Position numbers and translations under genes: made by a program. A DNA stretch of 64,000 nt from Paralithodes platypus (taxonomy: Eukaryota; Arthropoda; Malacostraca; Decapoda; Lithodidae). Location of the stretch: assembly GCA_032716605.1 (NCBI GenBank), contig CM064560.1, positions 17,723,324 to 17,787,323 on the forward strand, written 5' to 3'. The notes beneath the pieces were generated by a model. The model had not been told where the DNA came from. It searched no databases and saw only the letters and a list, made by a program, of their open reading frames with translations. This document shows, one piece after another, positions 49,845 to 60,763 of this stretch (positions are counted from its first letter, which is position 1; the number at the start of each line of letters is the position of its first letter).

Positions 49845-51093
49845 GGTTCGTCTTTATGATTGGGTTCTCACTACGAAAAAACTTTGTAACAAATAAAAAA
49901 TAAATTAAAATGTAAAACAAACCAAATAAAAATATAAAGTCAATTAAATATCAACTATGTTCATAAGCTTTCCATACTCCGTGGATGTACTTCTGTGGAT
50001 TCTTGGACCAGACGCTGACTAGCGCATTGTTCCGCCTTCCTTGCTCTGCGCTCACCCCACCCGGACGTGTCCCCCACAGTGCTCCGCTTTGATTCCACAT
50101 TCTTGCGTCCCTAGTGAGTTTTTTCTCATTTGTTTACTCTGGGATGTCTTGAGTAAGGTTAGGATTAGCTTAGCAGGGGTGTCATGGGTGGTTTTCTCGC
50201 AGAACAAGTGTATTTTGGGTCGTTTTGTTGGGGAGTCTATTTCGGACGGACCCTCGTGGCCGAAGTGAGGACGCTCTGAAACGTTTTTCGTATTTTGCCT
50301 TCTTTAGTCCTAGCTTGTTAGGAGGCTTTAACTACGCAATGTCGGGCTTCTAGCTATCTTTCAGATGGAGTAGCCTATTTTGTTTTATACTGACGTTCCT
50401 GGTGTTTTTTCTTCACGTAGTGGAGTTCTTTCTGGGTCCCGAGTCAGTGTTACCCTTACCCAGGTTTTTTCTACGATGTTGATGTGGCAGCTGTTCCAGT
50501 TTTGGTGGGATGGAGTGCTTTTCGATTGTGTTTCGACGTCATTAAGTGTTTTTTTCGTTTTCACCAGGCCTAGCCAGCCACTCGTAGTTTTTTTTCTTCA
50601 CATATGCAAGTGTTTTCATTGTTTATTATGATAAAAAATTTATTCATGTGTCATGTGTGTCCTGGATTAGTTGTGATTGGCTGATCCAGGAGCTTCGGAC
50701 TGTGTGTGTCTGATTATGTTTATCAGATTGCGTTCTGATTGGTGTGGGTTGCCTTTCCGGCGGTTTTTCTCGATTGCTCCGAGAAAACCGTTTTGTTTAC
50801 CGGGTTTTAGTCAAGTTGGTTAAAATCGGTAGTTACCCCGGCGAGTTTGGTAGCTTGAGGGCTCATCAGAAACTGCGTTCTCTGTGGTCGAGCCTGTGAT
50901 CAGGCTTCCTGTGTTTTTTCCCGGCGAGGTGGGCCCACACATTTATCTAGGTGATCATGCTGACACCTGTTGGATATGGTTTTCTCGGTTTTTCAAAGCC
51001 ATTGAAACAATGCTGTTTGTTTGTTTGGTCTTTCCCTCCCGGCGACCTTTTTACAAAGAGGTCTAGGGCAGGTACAATTGGTTTGACATTTAA

Positions 51094-51563
51094 CCCTCTG
51101 TTCCCGGAAGGGCTCTTGAACGCCCATAAAAAAGCATACACGAGCTGCCCAGAAGGGCTCTTTAACGCCCAGTGGTTGAAAGCCTGTGAGCTTGGTGTGC
51201 GAGGCGTCGGTCCGACGCATGTAAACAACAGCTGGCTGGACCGACGCCCCGCATCTCCGGCCACAAGAAGGAGAGCGTCGCTTGTTCGTGTGTGCCTGTA
51301 TGTTGTTGTTAAGTATAGAAAAGTAGTGTAAAGTGGCTGTTTTTGCCATAAAGTTATCTCCAATGAAATCATCATCACAACTCAACCAGTTGACTTAGAG
51401 AGCTCTACTTAACGCCATTCTACAGGTAAATAACACAGCTACGCTTGGGAATGCGGGAAGCAGTCAGAATAACAAATATACGGTAGCCTAGCCTAGACGT
51501 TTTTCGGCCAAAACACCCGGGTTTCGGGGAATATTTATGTAATGCGTAGCCGGGGCTGGAGGG
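51094..51563. mobile_element. piggyBac-type miniature element, 470 bp, in the DIRS 2 leader
   Basis: TTAA at 51090-51093 and 51564-51567. Ends are CCCTCTGTTCCCGG and, read inward, CCCTCCAGCCCCGG, close to the CCCTTCCAGCCCGG start of the piggyBac at 57803. Inside are a direct repeat (AGAAGGGCTCTTTAACGCCC and GGAAGGGCTCTTGAACGCCC, at 51105 and 51153) and the palindrome GCGTCGGTCCGACGC (51206-51220). Confidence 0.78.
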
Positions 51564-52102
51564 TTAATATGAAACCCGGCGGTTGTACCTTCGGGTGGTT
51601 ATATTAACGGATTTGCAATTCGCTATGGTTTGCCAAACAATTGATTGATACAATAGGGTATCACGGCCTTCAAGACGGCGATCTATGAGGGATTCTGGGA
51701 GAAGTCGGATTAGAGATTAAGATAGGCTTAGACTTTTTATGGGATAAAAAGATGCCTGAATCTTACTAGTGTTTCAAGTGTAAAGGGATACTTGAAAGAC
51801 TTCATCGTTAATAAAGATATGCTTCATCTTTACGAAGATTCAGAAGATATGCTTAAATCTTTTGGACAGGTAAAGATAATATGCTGAAATCTTTAATATG
51901 AAACTAAAGGAAAACAAAAAGTAGTGGTTGAGGGCTACGGTTCGTTGACCAGCGGTTTTATGACACATGTTTTTGAAACATTTTGGGGTAACCTTATGAG
52001 CATTAATTCCTGGAAATTTTCTCTTTCCAGGGCGGAGTACCGGCGTGGCGCCAGATGACCAGGTAGATCCCGGGGGTGGGTAGATTTCCGCCCGTCTCTG
52101 TC

Positions 52103-53350
52103 ATGTCGGCACTAGAACCTCTCATTGCTTTATGTTCAACGCCGTTATGCTCAGGTATCCCTATTTTTGCACACAAGCTGTGCATTAAATGTGTTAAATG
52201 CCTCGATAGGTCACGGGGGATATGGGTGACAAAGAATTGCACTAATGGTAACCTCTTAAGTGTTAAAATTTTAATTCAAAAGGATAATACTGCGGCGGTG
52301 GCTTTGCAAGAAGTGAAACAACTTCTCGCTACTTATTCAACAAATGTAGCACATAAAGCATTGCAATGTGATAACCTTGAGCTTTGGGAGCTGTTAATTA
52401 TCAAACATGCCCCCCCTAAGTGTAAGATACGTGCACGTAAGACCTCAGAGACTGGGCGGGGACAGGTTACCACACCCTCCCCTGGCAAATCTAAGAGGCC
52501 TCGCTCACCGTCACCCTTGGCAACGGCGACGAGGTCCAAATCAAGGTCACCCCTGAGGAAGCAGGTGAAAGCTTCGGGCCACTCTGCTTCACCTTCAAAG
52601 AAGAGGAAAAAGGAAGAGAGTAGGGGACCCAAAGACATTACTAGAACTAAACATAAGTCTAGTAGGAGTCATAAATCATCAAAAAGGGATCCTCCAGCGC
52701 GAAAGGACTCACAACTGTCGCCGGAGCCTGGTACCCCGCTTTCTGCCTCTACTCCCACCAAGTCTAACGTCCAATCTGACAGGTCGGGGGTGGAGTCAGA
52801 GAATGTGGTGGAGGATGCCCCGGCGGACATTTCATCACCTGATATTCATGCTTTTTCTACCAGGTCACGTGTGTCAGCCTCAGATTTAGAAGTATCTTAC
52901 GGAAACTATAAACCTCTAGGGTGCTCGGGTGAGGGCTCCCAATTGGAGAGTATACCAGGCTCGCAAGCGAGTAACAGCCACAGCCAAGGTGTATGGCGAT
53001 ACTCACAGCCCTGGCAGGACAGCACACATCCTTTTGCGACTCAAGTAGTGGCTGAAGTCCACCGGGATGCCGATGTACCATCTTCTATCCCAGATTTAAC
53101 ATGGCGGCATGTGGAGGTCCCGGCTTCGGCGGGATCTTCCCATGATAGGCCAGACTTAAGGGATGAAGAACAGCATTCTCTGGTCTCAGAGATGGAAGTT
53201 GAAGAGTCAGGTCACCATCTAGATGACTCTCAGAGTACTATCGAATCTCCACGGAGTTCGTCATCTGCTAGGTACAGTACTCCCTCGAATTTTGCGAGAA
53301 TATGGTCGACATTGCAGCCCGCAAAATTCAAAGTCGCAAATTTCAAATAA
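52103..53350 (+). CDS. DIRS element 2 gag, first part
   Basis: ATG 52103 is preferred over the earlier non-ATG opening of the frame. The N-terminal part is Cys-rich (CSTPLCSGIPIFAHKLCIKC, VKCL), comparable in place to that of DIRS element 1. Then comes a basic Ser/Arg/Lys-rich region (RKTSETGRGQVTTPSPGKSK; KKRKKEESRG) and an acidic Ser-rich region. The frame ends after a stretch that does not look like gag (NFARIWSTLQPAKFKVANFK), so 53287-53470 probably holds an insertion or rearrangement. Confidence 0.78.
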   Translation: MSALEPLIALCSTPLCSGIPIFAHKLCIKCVKCLDRSRGIWVTKNCTNGNLLSVKILIQKDNTAAVALQEVKQLLATYSTNVAHKALQCDNLELWELLIIKHAPPKCKIRARKTSETGRGQVTTPSPGKSKRPRSPSPLATATRSKSRSPLRKQVKASGHSASPSKKRKKEESRGPKDITRTKHKSSRSHKSSKRDPPARKDSQLSPEPGTPLSASTPTKSNVQSDRSGVESENVVEDAPADISSPDIHAFSTRSRVSASDLEVSYGNYKPLGCSGEGSQLESIPGSQASNSHSQGVWRYSQPWQDSTHPFATQVVAEVHRDADVPSSIPDLTWRHVEVPASAGSSHDRPDLRDEEQHSLVSEMEVEESGHHLDDSQSTIESPRSSSSARYSTPSNFARIWSTLQPAKFKVANFK

Positions 53351-53543
53351 CTAACCTTATGGGATTAATTGAATATGGTCGACATCTCATCATCGAGGGC
53401 CTATTTCTTGGTGATTTTCGTCCTTGTTTGTACACACATTATGACACATACACTTAATTACACATCCTACAATAAAGAAAAACACACTATTAAATGCACT
53501 TAATAAGTTCTTTGGCCCTACGCCGGAAACTCCTACAGTTGGT

Positions 53544-54965
53544 ATGGGAGCTCCCGCGACGTCGACGAATGTGCGACCTCTGGCTACATCCATTGCTTTA
53601 GCTAAAATACCTAACCCTCCTATTGTGTCAGATCCAATTTCCAATGTGCCAGGCACAGCAGCTCTCATTACTTCCAATGTGCGAGTCATATCAGACATAA
53701 CTCCCCCCCCTTTAGACAAGGCACCAGTCAAAAAAGGAGCTATGCCTCTTTTATACGGGCTTGATGAGTCATGGGTAGCAATGTTACCAACTAAGCCAGA
53801 GGCAGCACAAGCTACTATTTCGGGGGAGCTCCCTGTACCACATGAGTGGGTAATCCAAGGCAATAAGTCTAGAAAACTCAGAGCATTGGATAGTCAAGGA
53901 AATGTTTTAGATGTTCATATTAAGGCCATTCCAAGTTATTATAACCATGACTTTTTTGTGTATACATCAACACCAGCCCTACCCCCTGCCTCAGCTTCAA
54001 AGCTATTTTCTGACTGGACTAAGAATGATGGCTTTAACGACATCAAGGCACTTTCTGCTTTGACGCTGGAGTTGGATATGTTTCCGATCACAGACTCAGC
54101 CTCTAATCCAGTCTTGCAGGTGGGGCAGTTGGGTACGGGACCTTGGGTGGAATGGGAAACAGAGGCCCAAAATGTTGCCACTACTTTCACTTCAAAATCT
54201 TCTCACCAAATCCCTCAAGAAAACCATACTTGGTTCTCTCTTCCGGTTTTTAGTGCCGGAGGAGTCCCCTCTGCTTTGTTTGATTTCTTGGCTGCCCCTA
54301 AAATCAATTTGTGCGAATTAAAAGATCCTTTTAGCACGCCTTCCCCGGCTCACCTAGACCGCGAGTTTAGGTTACGAGGAAAAGCGTTTAGACTGTTTTC
54401 GCAATATATTGTTACCCAGCAAGTAACAAAGTCTATGTTACGCTCTTCTCAGGCGATCGAAGCTGCGGAAGTCAGGAAGGCCATTGAACTTTCCCGGCGC
54501 TTGCTTCTCCAAACTTCCATTCAGTCTTTAGGAGATATTCGGACAGCCTTATTAGAGGCAGTTCGAGCAAGGCAGGATCTGAGGATGTTCTTAGTGAAGA
54601 AACTTCCTGACCGTATTGCAAGCCAAGTAGTTTTGTCTCCAGTTCTAACTCCTTCTTTGATTTCACCAGCAGTTTGGAAGACTGTTTTCAATATGGCACA
54701 AGCATTCAAACAAAGTCCCTCTCAACCTAAGAAGCCTACCTTCACTTTCCCTAAGCCCAAACCAGTTTCGAAAGCTCAAGATAGTGGGTCTAAGCCTTTT
54801 CATCAGCCAAAGTCCCCTTCCACCCAGGGTCAGGCTCAAGTCAGGTATAAACAGGGTAAATTCTCAGGTAAAGGCCACAGGTTTCACCAACGACCAGGTC
54901 AGGGCCCACCTCCAGCCAAACCCAGCCAGTCGTCCAAGGGTACACCTCCACCAGCAAAAAACTAA
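53544..54965 (+). CDS. DIRS element 2 gag, second part
   Basis: Continues gag: AMPLLYGLDESWVAMLPTKP, LPVPHEWVIQGNKSRKLRAL and FFVYTSTPALPPASASKLFS match the block TMPLLYGSLAVWKG to FSVKPKPPSAP of DIRS element 1. A helical part (RLRGKAFRLFSQYIVTQQVT; RKAIELSRRLLLQTSI) and a Pro/Lys/Gln-rich tail follow. It overlaps no other frame and ends 33 bases before the first in-frame Met of the RT. Confidence 0.82.
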   Translation: MGAPATSTNVRPLATSIALAKIPNPPIVSDPISNVPGTAALITSNVRVISDITPPPLDKAPVKKGAMPLLYGLDESWVAMLPTKPEAAQATISGELPVPHEWVIQGNKSRKLRALDSQGNVLDVHIKAIPSYYNHDFFVYTSTPALPPASASKLFSDWTKNDGFNDIKALSALTLELDMFPITDSASNPVLQVGQLGTGPWVEWETEAQNVATTFTSKSSHQIPQENHTWFSLPVFSAGGVPSALFDFLAAPKINLCELKDPFSTPSPAHLDREFRLRGKAFRLFSQYIVTQQVTKSMLRSSQAIEAAEVRKAIELSRRLLLQTSIQSLGDIRTALLEAVRARQDLRMFLVKKLPDRIASQVVLSPVLTPSLISPAVWKTVFNMAQAFKQSPSQPKKPTFTFPKPKPVSKAQDSGSKPFHQPKSPSTQGQAQVRYKQGKFSGKGHRFHQRPGQGPPPAKPSQSSKGTPPPAKN

Positions 54966-54997
54966 GGTCTCTCTCACTCCCGGGGCCAGTCAAAGGC

Positions 54998-55852
54998 GTG
55001 TTGGAACAGAGGGTAGTACAGCCGGCGAACCCCAGTCTGCTAACTGGGTCATTCCGGGCGTGTCATCAAGCATGGCCATTAAGAACATGGGCGAGGACTG
55101 TGGTACGCAAAGGCATCACTTGGCAGTGGCTCCGGCGACCTCGCTTACGTCAGCCGACAAAGGCCAATCATGTTTCTTTAGAGGTGGAGTCACTAGTTCA
55201 GAAGATGATTACCAAGAGTGTCATTATCCCAGTCCCCCCGACTTACCCGGTGTTTACATCCAAACTATTTCTAGTACCAAAAAGGGACAGTATTCAGATG
55301 AGACCGGTCGTAGACCTGTCTTATTTGAATCTCCACATTCACAATGTGTCCTTCAGGATGCTGACAGTGAATCAAATCAGGCTAACACTTCCACCGGGAG
55401 GGTGGATGTGTTCATTAGACCTGACAGACGCGTATTGGCACGTCCCGGTAAATAAGCGATTTCAAAAATTTCTGGCTTTAAGAATAATGCATCAGACTTA
55501 TGTCTTTCAAAGGATGCCGTTTGGATTGAACCTAGCGCCACGCATATTCACAAAATTAGTCCGGCAAGCCCTGATGCCCATTTTAGAACAGGGGATCAGG
55601 ATCTTGTGGTATCTGGACGACTGACTGGTGGTGGCAGAGACAGAAAAGTTATGCAACACTCATGTCAACATTACGTTAAACCATGTCAAATCTCTAGGAT
55701 TCAATGTCAACTTAGTAAAGTCAAACCTTATTCCCTCACGAGTAATTCAGTGGATAGGGCTGGTCTGGGACACGGCATCTCTCACTCTGAGTCTGAGTGT
55801 GGACAATCGAAACAGATTTCGCAATTTTTTTTTTATGTTTCTCCACAGTCTG
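54998..55852 (+). pseudogene. DIRS element 2 reverse transcriptase
   Basis: LFLVPKRDSIQMRPVVDLSY, CSLDLTDAYWHVPVNKRFQK, MPFGLNLAPRIFTKLVRQAL and ILWYLDD are present. A TGG-to-TGA type change directly after YLDD stops it at 55622-55624, and the frame goes on (55628 onward, HVNITLNHVKSLGFNVNLVK). The LINE-P scrap splits it at 55853-55857. Confidence 0.87.
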
Positions 55853-55857
55853 ACTAC

Positions 55858-56047
55858 ATACATACATACATACATAAAATTTTAAGACTGAGTGTTCCAC
55901 ACATAAGTGCAGTTTCAGTCTCTTGTCCTAATGGCGGCATTCCAGGCAACCCTGTTAAGGGCTGCTTCACTTGTTAAGTTCTTGGATTTGAGATCGGCGC
56001 GTATAGTCCGATCCCAGGTCTTCCTCGGTCCACCCCTTGGTCCACCC
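55858..56047 (-). mobile_element. LINE-P scrap, 190 bp, in DIRS element 2
   Basis: Nearly identical to 43570-43735 in reverse orientation, with a CATA run as tail (55858-55876). The direct repeat ACTAC lies on both sides (55853-55857, 56048-56052). Removing it joins the two halves of the DIRS frame. It contributes the false N-terminus MQFQSLVLMAAFQ to the open frame 55907-57607. Confidence 0.88.
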
Positions 56048-56052
56048 ACTAC

Positions 56053-57798
56053 GACACGGAGACTCTGGGAATCTCTAGTCGGTTCTCTCAACTGGGTTCA
56101 ACTAACTGTGAGGTTGGGCCGGTTGAAAGTCAAACGTTTAATCTTGGAGGGCAACAAATATTTCCCACTATTACCGGCGGGAACATTATGGCCTATCCCA
56201 ACATTAATACACAGCTTACTAGCAGTCTGGGCGAAGAGGGAAGTGTTGCACTCAGTCATGTCATGGACCTCTCCTCCGCCGACGGTATGGGTGGACACGG
56301 ATGCGTTAGGGACGATAGGTTGGGGCTTTCAGTCAAACCTCGGGCATCAGGGTCAAGGGCTTTGGTCCCATTCAGAAACCTCCCACATAAATGTAAAAGA
56401 GTTACTAGTCCCCTTGTATTTCCTTCAGGTTCACGGCTCTACTTTACGGGAACAATCGGTGGCCTTCAGGATGGACAATCTCAATGCAGTTCACTGCATT
56501 CAGAAACAAGGGTCAGCGAGGTCTCGGAAGTTGCTAGACGTGTCAGAAAAGATTTTTGTTCTAGCCGACAAGCTGAACATTCATCTTCATGCATCATATC
56601 TCCCAGGCGTAGCAAACGTCTGGGCAGACGCTCTGTCTCGGAGACAGAGCACAACAGTAGAGTGGGCACTCAAGCAGAACATTTTCGATCAAATGATTGC
56701 AGAGCCTTACCGTCCGCAAGTGGATCTGTTTGCATCAGAGGAGAATCACAAACTCCCTCGGTACCTCACACGCCGGACATTAACGCCGGCGGGGGGGCCC
56801 GACGCATTGGTGACGGATTGGAACATGTGGAGTTCCATTTATCTGTTTCCGCCACCAGACGCTTCTCTAATGTGCCACGTAGTCAACAAACTACAGGATT
56901 GTCGAGGCGTAGTCTCGTTAATCGCGCCCCTGTGGCCAGCGCAGTTGTGGTACCAGCAATTGATAACGTGGTGCCCGAACCCGGTGTCGCTCCCGGTCGG
57001 GTATTTCCACTTAAGACACGATTGGCAACCTAAAGACCTCGCTGACTTTTGCATTGTGGACATTCAGGAGGCCAAGTGGCTAACGCTGTATGGTAGAAAC
57101 GTGACAGATAAATTTATGAATCAGTACACACAATCTACCAAGAGGCAATATCAATCTTCTTGGATAGTTAGAACAGAACAGACAGTACCTTCAGTGGCGT
57201 TAGTTTTTAATTATTTAAACTATTTGTTTGAACAGAAATGTCTATCTGTAGTGACTCTAAAAAATCACTTAACAGCTATCAGGGTGCCATTCTTTGACCT
57301 TACAGGTCTAACCATACCAGAAGCGGAGGAAACGGGTTTCATGAGAGCATGCTTCAAACTCCGCCCACCTCCCCGTCAGCTCATGCCTACCTGGTCTCTT
57401 GACAAAGCGTTATCTTTGCTTCATTCCCGTCTGTATCAGAATACGGTAGATTTTGAATTGCTATTAAAAAAGGCTGTGTTCCTTATGGCTTTGGCAACTG
57501 GTAACAGGGTGTCTGAGCTGGCGGCGATGAGCAACACCCCTAATTGCATAAGGTTTGGTAGACTAAATTATTGCATTCATATTGCACCTTCCCCAGGGTT
57601 AACATAGTGAACATGTTTTCTCAGAGTTCACGGTGCCGGCGTTGAAACGGGGTAAAGTGCACCATAATTTGGGTCCTGTACAAGGTTTAACCAAATATAT
57701 GAGAGTGGCACCCCTTAACCAACAAGGTGCTTTATGGGTATCGAGTACAGGTAAAAGATTAATGAAACGTAAAATGGCTTCTCTGCTAGTAGAAGTCA
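56053..57798 (+). pseudogene. DIRS element 2 RNase H and tyrosine recombinase in one frame
   Basis: RNase H: WVDTDALGTIGWGFQ, HINVKELLVPLYF, AFRMDNLNAVHCI, NVWADALSRRQ. The conserved block VDLFASEENHKLPRYL and SIYLFPPPDASL follows, then without a break the recombinase: WQPKDLADFCIVDIQEAKWL, TKRQYQSSWIVRTEQTVPSV, LATGNRVSELAAMS (Arg I). A frameshift near 57605 moves reading to 57633-57798 (LKRGKVHHNLGPVQGLTKYM). The H-x-x-R and Tyr parts are missing because piggyBac entered at 57799. Confidence 0.87.
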
Positions 57799-57802
57799 TT
57801 AA

Positions 57803-60763
57803 CCCTTCCAGCCCGGGTGTCATTTCCTAAGGACACCAAAAAAAAAGGGCCGGTACCCGGGTGTCATTTTAAAATCCTTGTGCTTGAAAGCGTGCTTCAA
57901 AATTCGCACGGCCAATTTTTGCATTGTAGGAGCGACCGCAGCACCACCAAGCCTCAACTACTAGTGTTATCAGTTCGTACGTGGCCGCCATAGCGAGTAA
58001 TACTGAAAAAAAAAATCCGACGTGTCCGATTCGCTGCAACCTCCCGCGGGCCCCAGTGCTACCCCGCTCGCAACTTCAACGCCTGTTGCAACCGAGAAGA
58101 AAGCTCAACGAAAGAAAGTTAAGCGTTTGTTGAGTGATAGCGCTATACAGCGACAACTTTTTGATAGTGAAGAGAGCAGTGGCGAAAGCTTGGTGGACAA
58201 GGTACAATTCATAAGTGCAAGTGAAGATGACGATTTCGTGGGCTTTGGAGACGACGATAATGTAGATATATTTGAGGGGGGAGACAGTAGTGATGATTCT
58301 GATGTTGAAGTGTTTCAGGAAGGTGCCATTGAGCTTCCGAGTGTGCTAGAATCTAGGCCTACCCCCTCGCCATCTTTGCTAGGTCAGCCTAGGCCTAGCC
58401 CTAGCCCTAGCCCTAGCCCTAGCCCAGGACCTTCCCCTTTGCCTGCCCGTACGCCCTTGAAAGTGGGCAAATATTTCTACAAACAATCGTTGGTGAAAAG
58501 TGCAGCTAAAAAAGCACGCAGGGCAGCCGCAGAAAAGCATAGGGAAGCTGAAGACAGTGATAATGACGCCGACCCTGGCCTAGCAACCACCCGCATTCCA
58601 TGGTCCCGACGCCTTGACCCGGGACGCCGCGTGGGTCACCCACAGCCCTCGGCTTCATCTCTCCTTCAGGATGACCAAAGGGCCTCTTCAAGTGGTATTG
58701 GTGATGTGCCACAGCCCTCAACACACCGCAGAGCATTATTTACTGCGGAGAAGCCCTCGGCTCGCCGCAAAAGGAGCCCAACTCCCGAGGCCGAGGCTCC
58801 CATTGTTGAAGCTCCCGCAGCCTACCGCGCCCCACACCGCCGACGCCCGGTCACTTCTTCACCAGAATTGTCTCCTGAAGAGGATGCTGACGACCCCAAC
58901 ATTGCCCCAGATGACCTGACGTCGCCTGAGGAGGAAGAGGAAGAGAAACAGGAACAGGAAGAGGAAGTCCCGACAAGACGAGCGAGAGGGCGAGGTCGTG
59001 GACGTGGTCAGTCTGCCGATGCCGCTGCCCCTGGGCGTGGGCGTGCAGGGCGTCCGCGTGGCCAAGGGCGTGTGCCAGGGCGTCCAGGGCGTGTGCCTGC
59101 TGCACCTGCACGTCCTCGAGCATCAGCATCCGACCTGTTTGTGTGGACAAGATGGGGCTGATTTTGAGCCAGATTGTCCTGCCTTTGACGAGGTACTGAT
59201 GGGTTCCGGGGTGTCACCAGCATATCCCTGTGGCCCAGATGCTACCCCCAGTGAACTTTTCTGTGGCTTCTATGACAATGAAGTCATGGAATACCTCGTC
59301 AAAGAGACAAATCACCACCATGCTATCTGTGCCAACTTTCTTGGGAGGAGGACCAGTGCCAAGATGGTGGCATGGAGAGCTGTCACTGTGGCAGAACTAT
59401 ATGTGTTCTTGGCACTCACAATGCTGATGACACATATAAGGAAGCACGTTCTGGCCGACTACTGGATCACTGGCGACATCATAACGACTCCAACATTTGG
59501 CAAATACATGTCCAGGGACAGGTACTTCGACATCCTCTCCTATCTCCACCTGACAAACAACATGGCAGTCCACCTTCCCGACTCATTATGGAAGATCAGG
59601 AAGCTGTATGACATGATACGTCATCGGTTCACCACATACCTGAATCCTTTCCAGAAGATGTGCCTCGACGAGTCTCTGGTCCTGTTCCGTGGTAGGCTGC
59701 ACTTCCGACAGTATATCCCGTCCAAGAGACACCGCTTCGGCATCAAGCTCTTCGTCCTCTGCGACTGTTTGACGGGGTATGTGCTGGACTTTATAGTCTA
59801 CAGCGGCAAGGCTGGAGAAATTGAGACTGACCCCCTCATTGGTTTTGGTGGCGCTGTAGTGAAGAAGATGATGGAGAGGCACTTCAATCAAAACCACATC
59901 CTCTACACAGATAATTATTACACGTCGCCTCTCCTGACCAAGTACCTCCATGACCGCAAGACCGGAACTGTCGGCACAGGCAAGGGCAAGAGGAAGGGCA
60001 TGCCAGGCTACCCAACCAAGACGAAGAAGGTGGACATCTTCCACAAGAAGAGTGGCCCCATCCTCTCCATCCACTGGCATGACCAGCGCAAGGTCAACCT
60101 CCTCACCACATGCCACAAGGCCGAGATGGCCGCCACAGGGAAGGTGGACCGAAGAACCAAGAACCCCGTCCAGAAACCAGCTGCTGTCCTGGATTATAAC
60201 CTCAACATGCGCCTCGTTGACAAGTCCGACATGCAGATGGGCTTCATCGACTGCCTGCGAACATCTTGCAGGTGGTACAAGAAGTTTATCCTGCATACGG
60301 TAGATATGTCGATCTTCAATGCCTACAACATCTACCGTCTGAGGACTCCAGGAGCCAAGAAGTACAAGTCCCTGCGGAAGTTCCACAAGCAGGTGCTACT
60401 TGAGCTCCTGGCTAAACATGCAGCTACACCAGGAAGGCCACTACAAGGACCAGGCCAGCTGGACAGGACGGGGTGTGCTGAATTTTTCAGGAAGCACCAG
60501 CTCAACGCCCTTCCTTTCAAAGCACCAGGTAGTAACATTAGGAGTCAGAAGAGGTGCCATGTGTGCAGCCACACAACTCGCAGACCCCACAAACCCACAA
60601 AAACCACTTGGGAATGCCTCGAGTGTCAAGTTGGACTGTGTGCTGGCACCTGCTTCAACGACTTCCACACTCTAACAAACTTTTGAAGTGGAAGTGAAAA
60701 CAGTGAAAGTGACACTCAAATGTAGGCTAAGAATAATAATATAACTAAGTATAAGTATATAAC
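57803..60763 (+). mobile_element. piggyBac transposon, left part; right end not seen
   Basis: The left end CCCTTCCAGCCCGGGTGTC follows TTAA 57799-57802. A subterminal inverted pair is seen just inside (CCCGGGTGTCATTT at about 57813 and CCCGGGTGTCATTT again at 57855). The transposase gene fills the element. No matching GGG-TTAA end lies before the LINE-D at 60764, so the right end is either deleted or beyond the window after that LINE. Confidence 0.85.
58022..60686 (+). CDS. piggyBac transposase, one frameshift
   Basis: The first frame (58022-59161) has no ATG at the expected place (GTG TCC GAT). It encodes an acidic then Pro/Ser- and Arg/Gly-rich amino part of about 375 residues, ending DLFVWTRWG. 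The second frame (58998-60686, real protein from about 59155) is the DDE domain: FCGFYDNEVMEYLVKETNHH, MCLDESLVLFRGRLHF (first Asp), LYTDNYYTSPLL (second Asp), RLVDKSDMQMG (third and fourth). The C-terminal Cys-rich domain is CHVC, then CLEC-QVGLCAGTC. All catalytic residues are intact; a one-step frameshift near 59150 and the lost start are the only damage seen. Confidence 0.9.

Larger units (their letters stand above)
50030..57798 (+). mobile_element. DIRS-type element 2, diverged and interrupted
   Basis: It has the same gene order as DIRS element 1, with about the same gag, RT, RNase H and recombinase motifs but a lower GC content and clearly different sequence. The left border is not resolved; a T-rich leader begins near 50030. 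It is interrupted by a TTAA element at 51094-51563, a LINE-P scrap at 55858-56047, and a piggyBac at TTAA 57799-57802 that removes the end of the recombinase. The internal complementary region and right terminal repeat are not visible. Confidence 0.88.

Noticed and set aside
53390..53863. Minus-strand frame, 157 codons
   Set aside because: Opposite to gag, no domain; it only reflects low stop density.
56188..57033. 281-codon frame overlapping DIRS 2 RNase H
   Set aside because: Shadow frame; the other frame has the RNase H catalytic residues.
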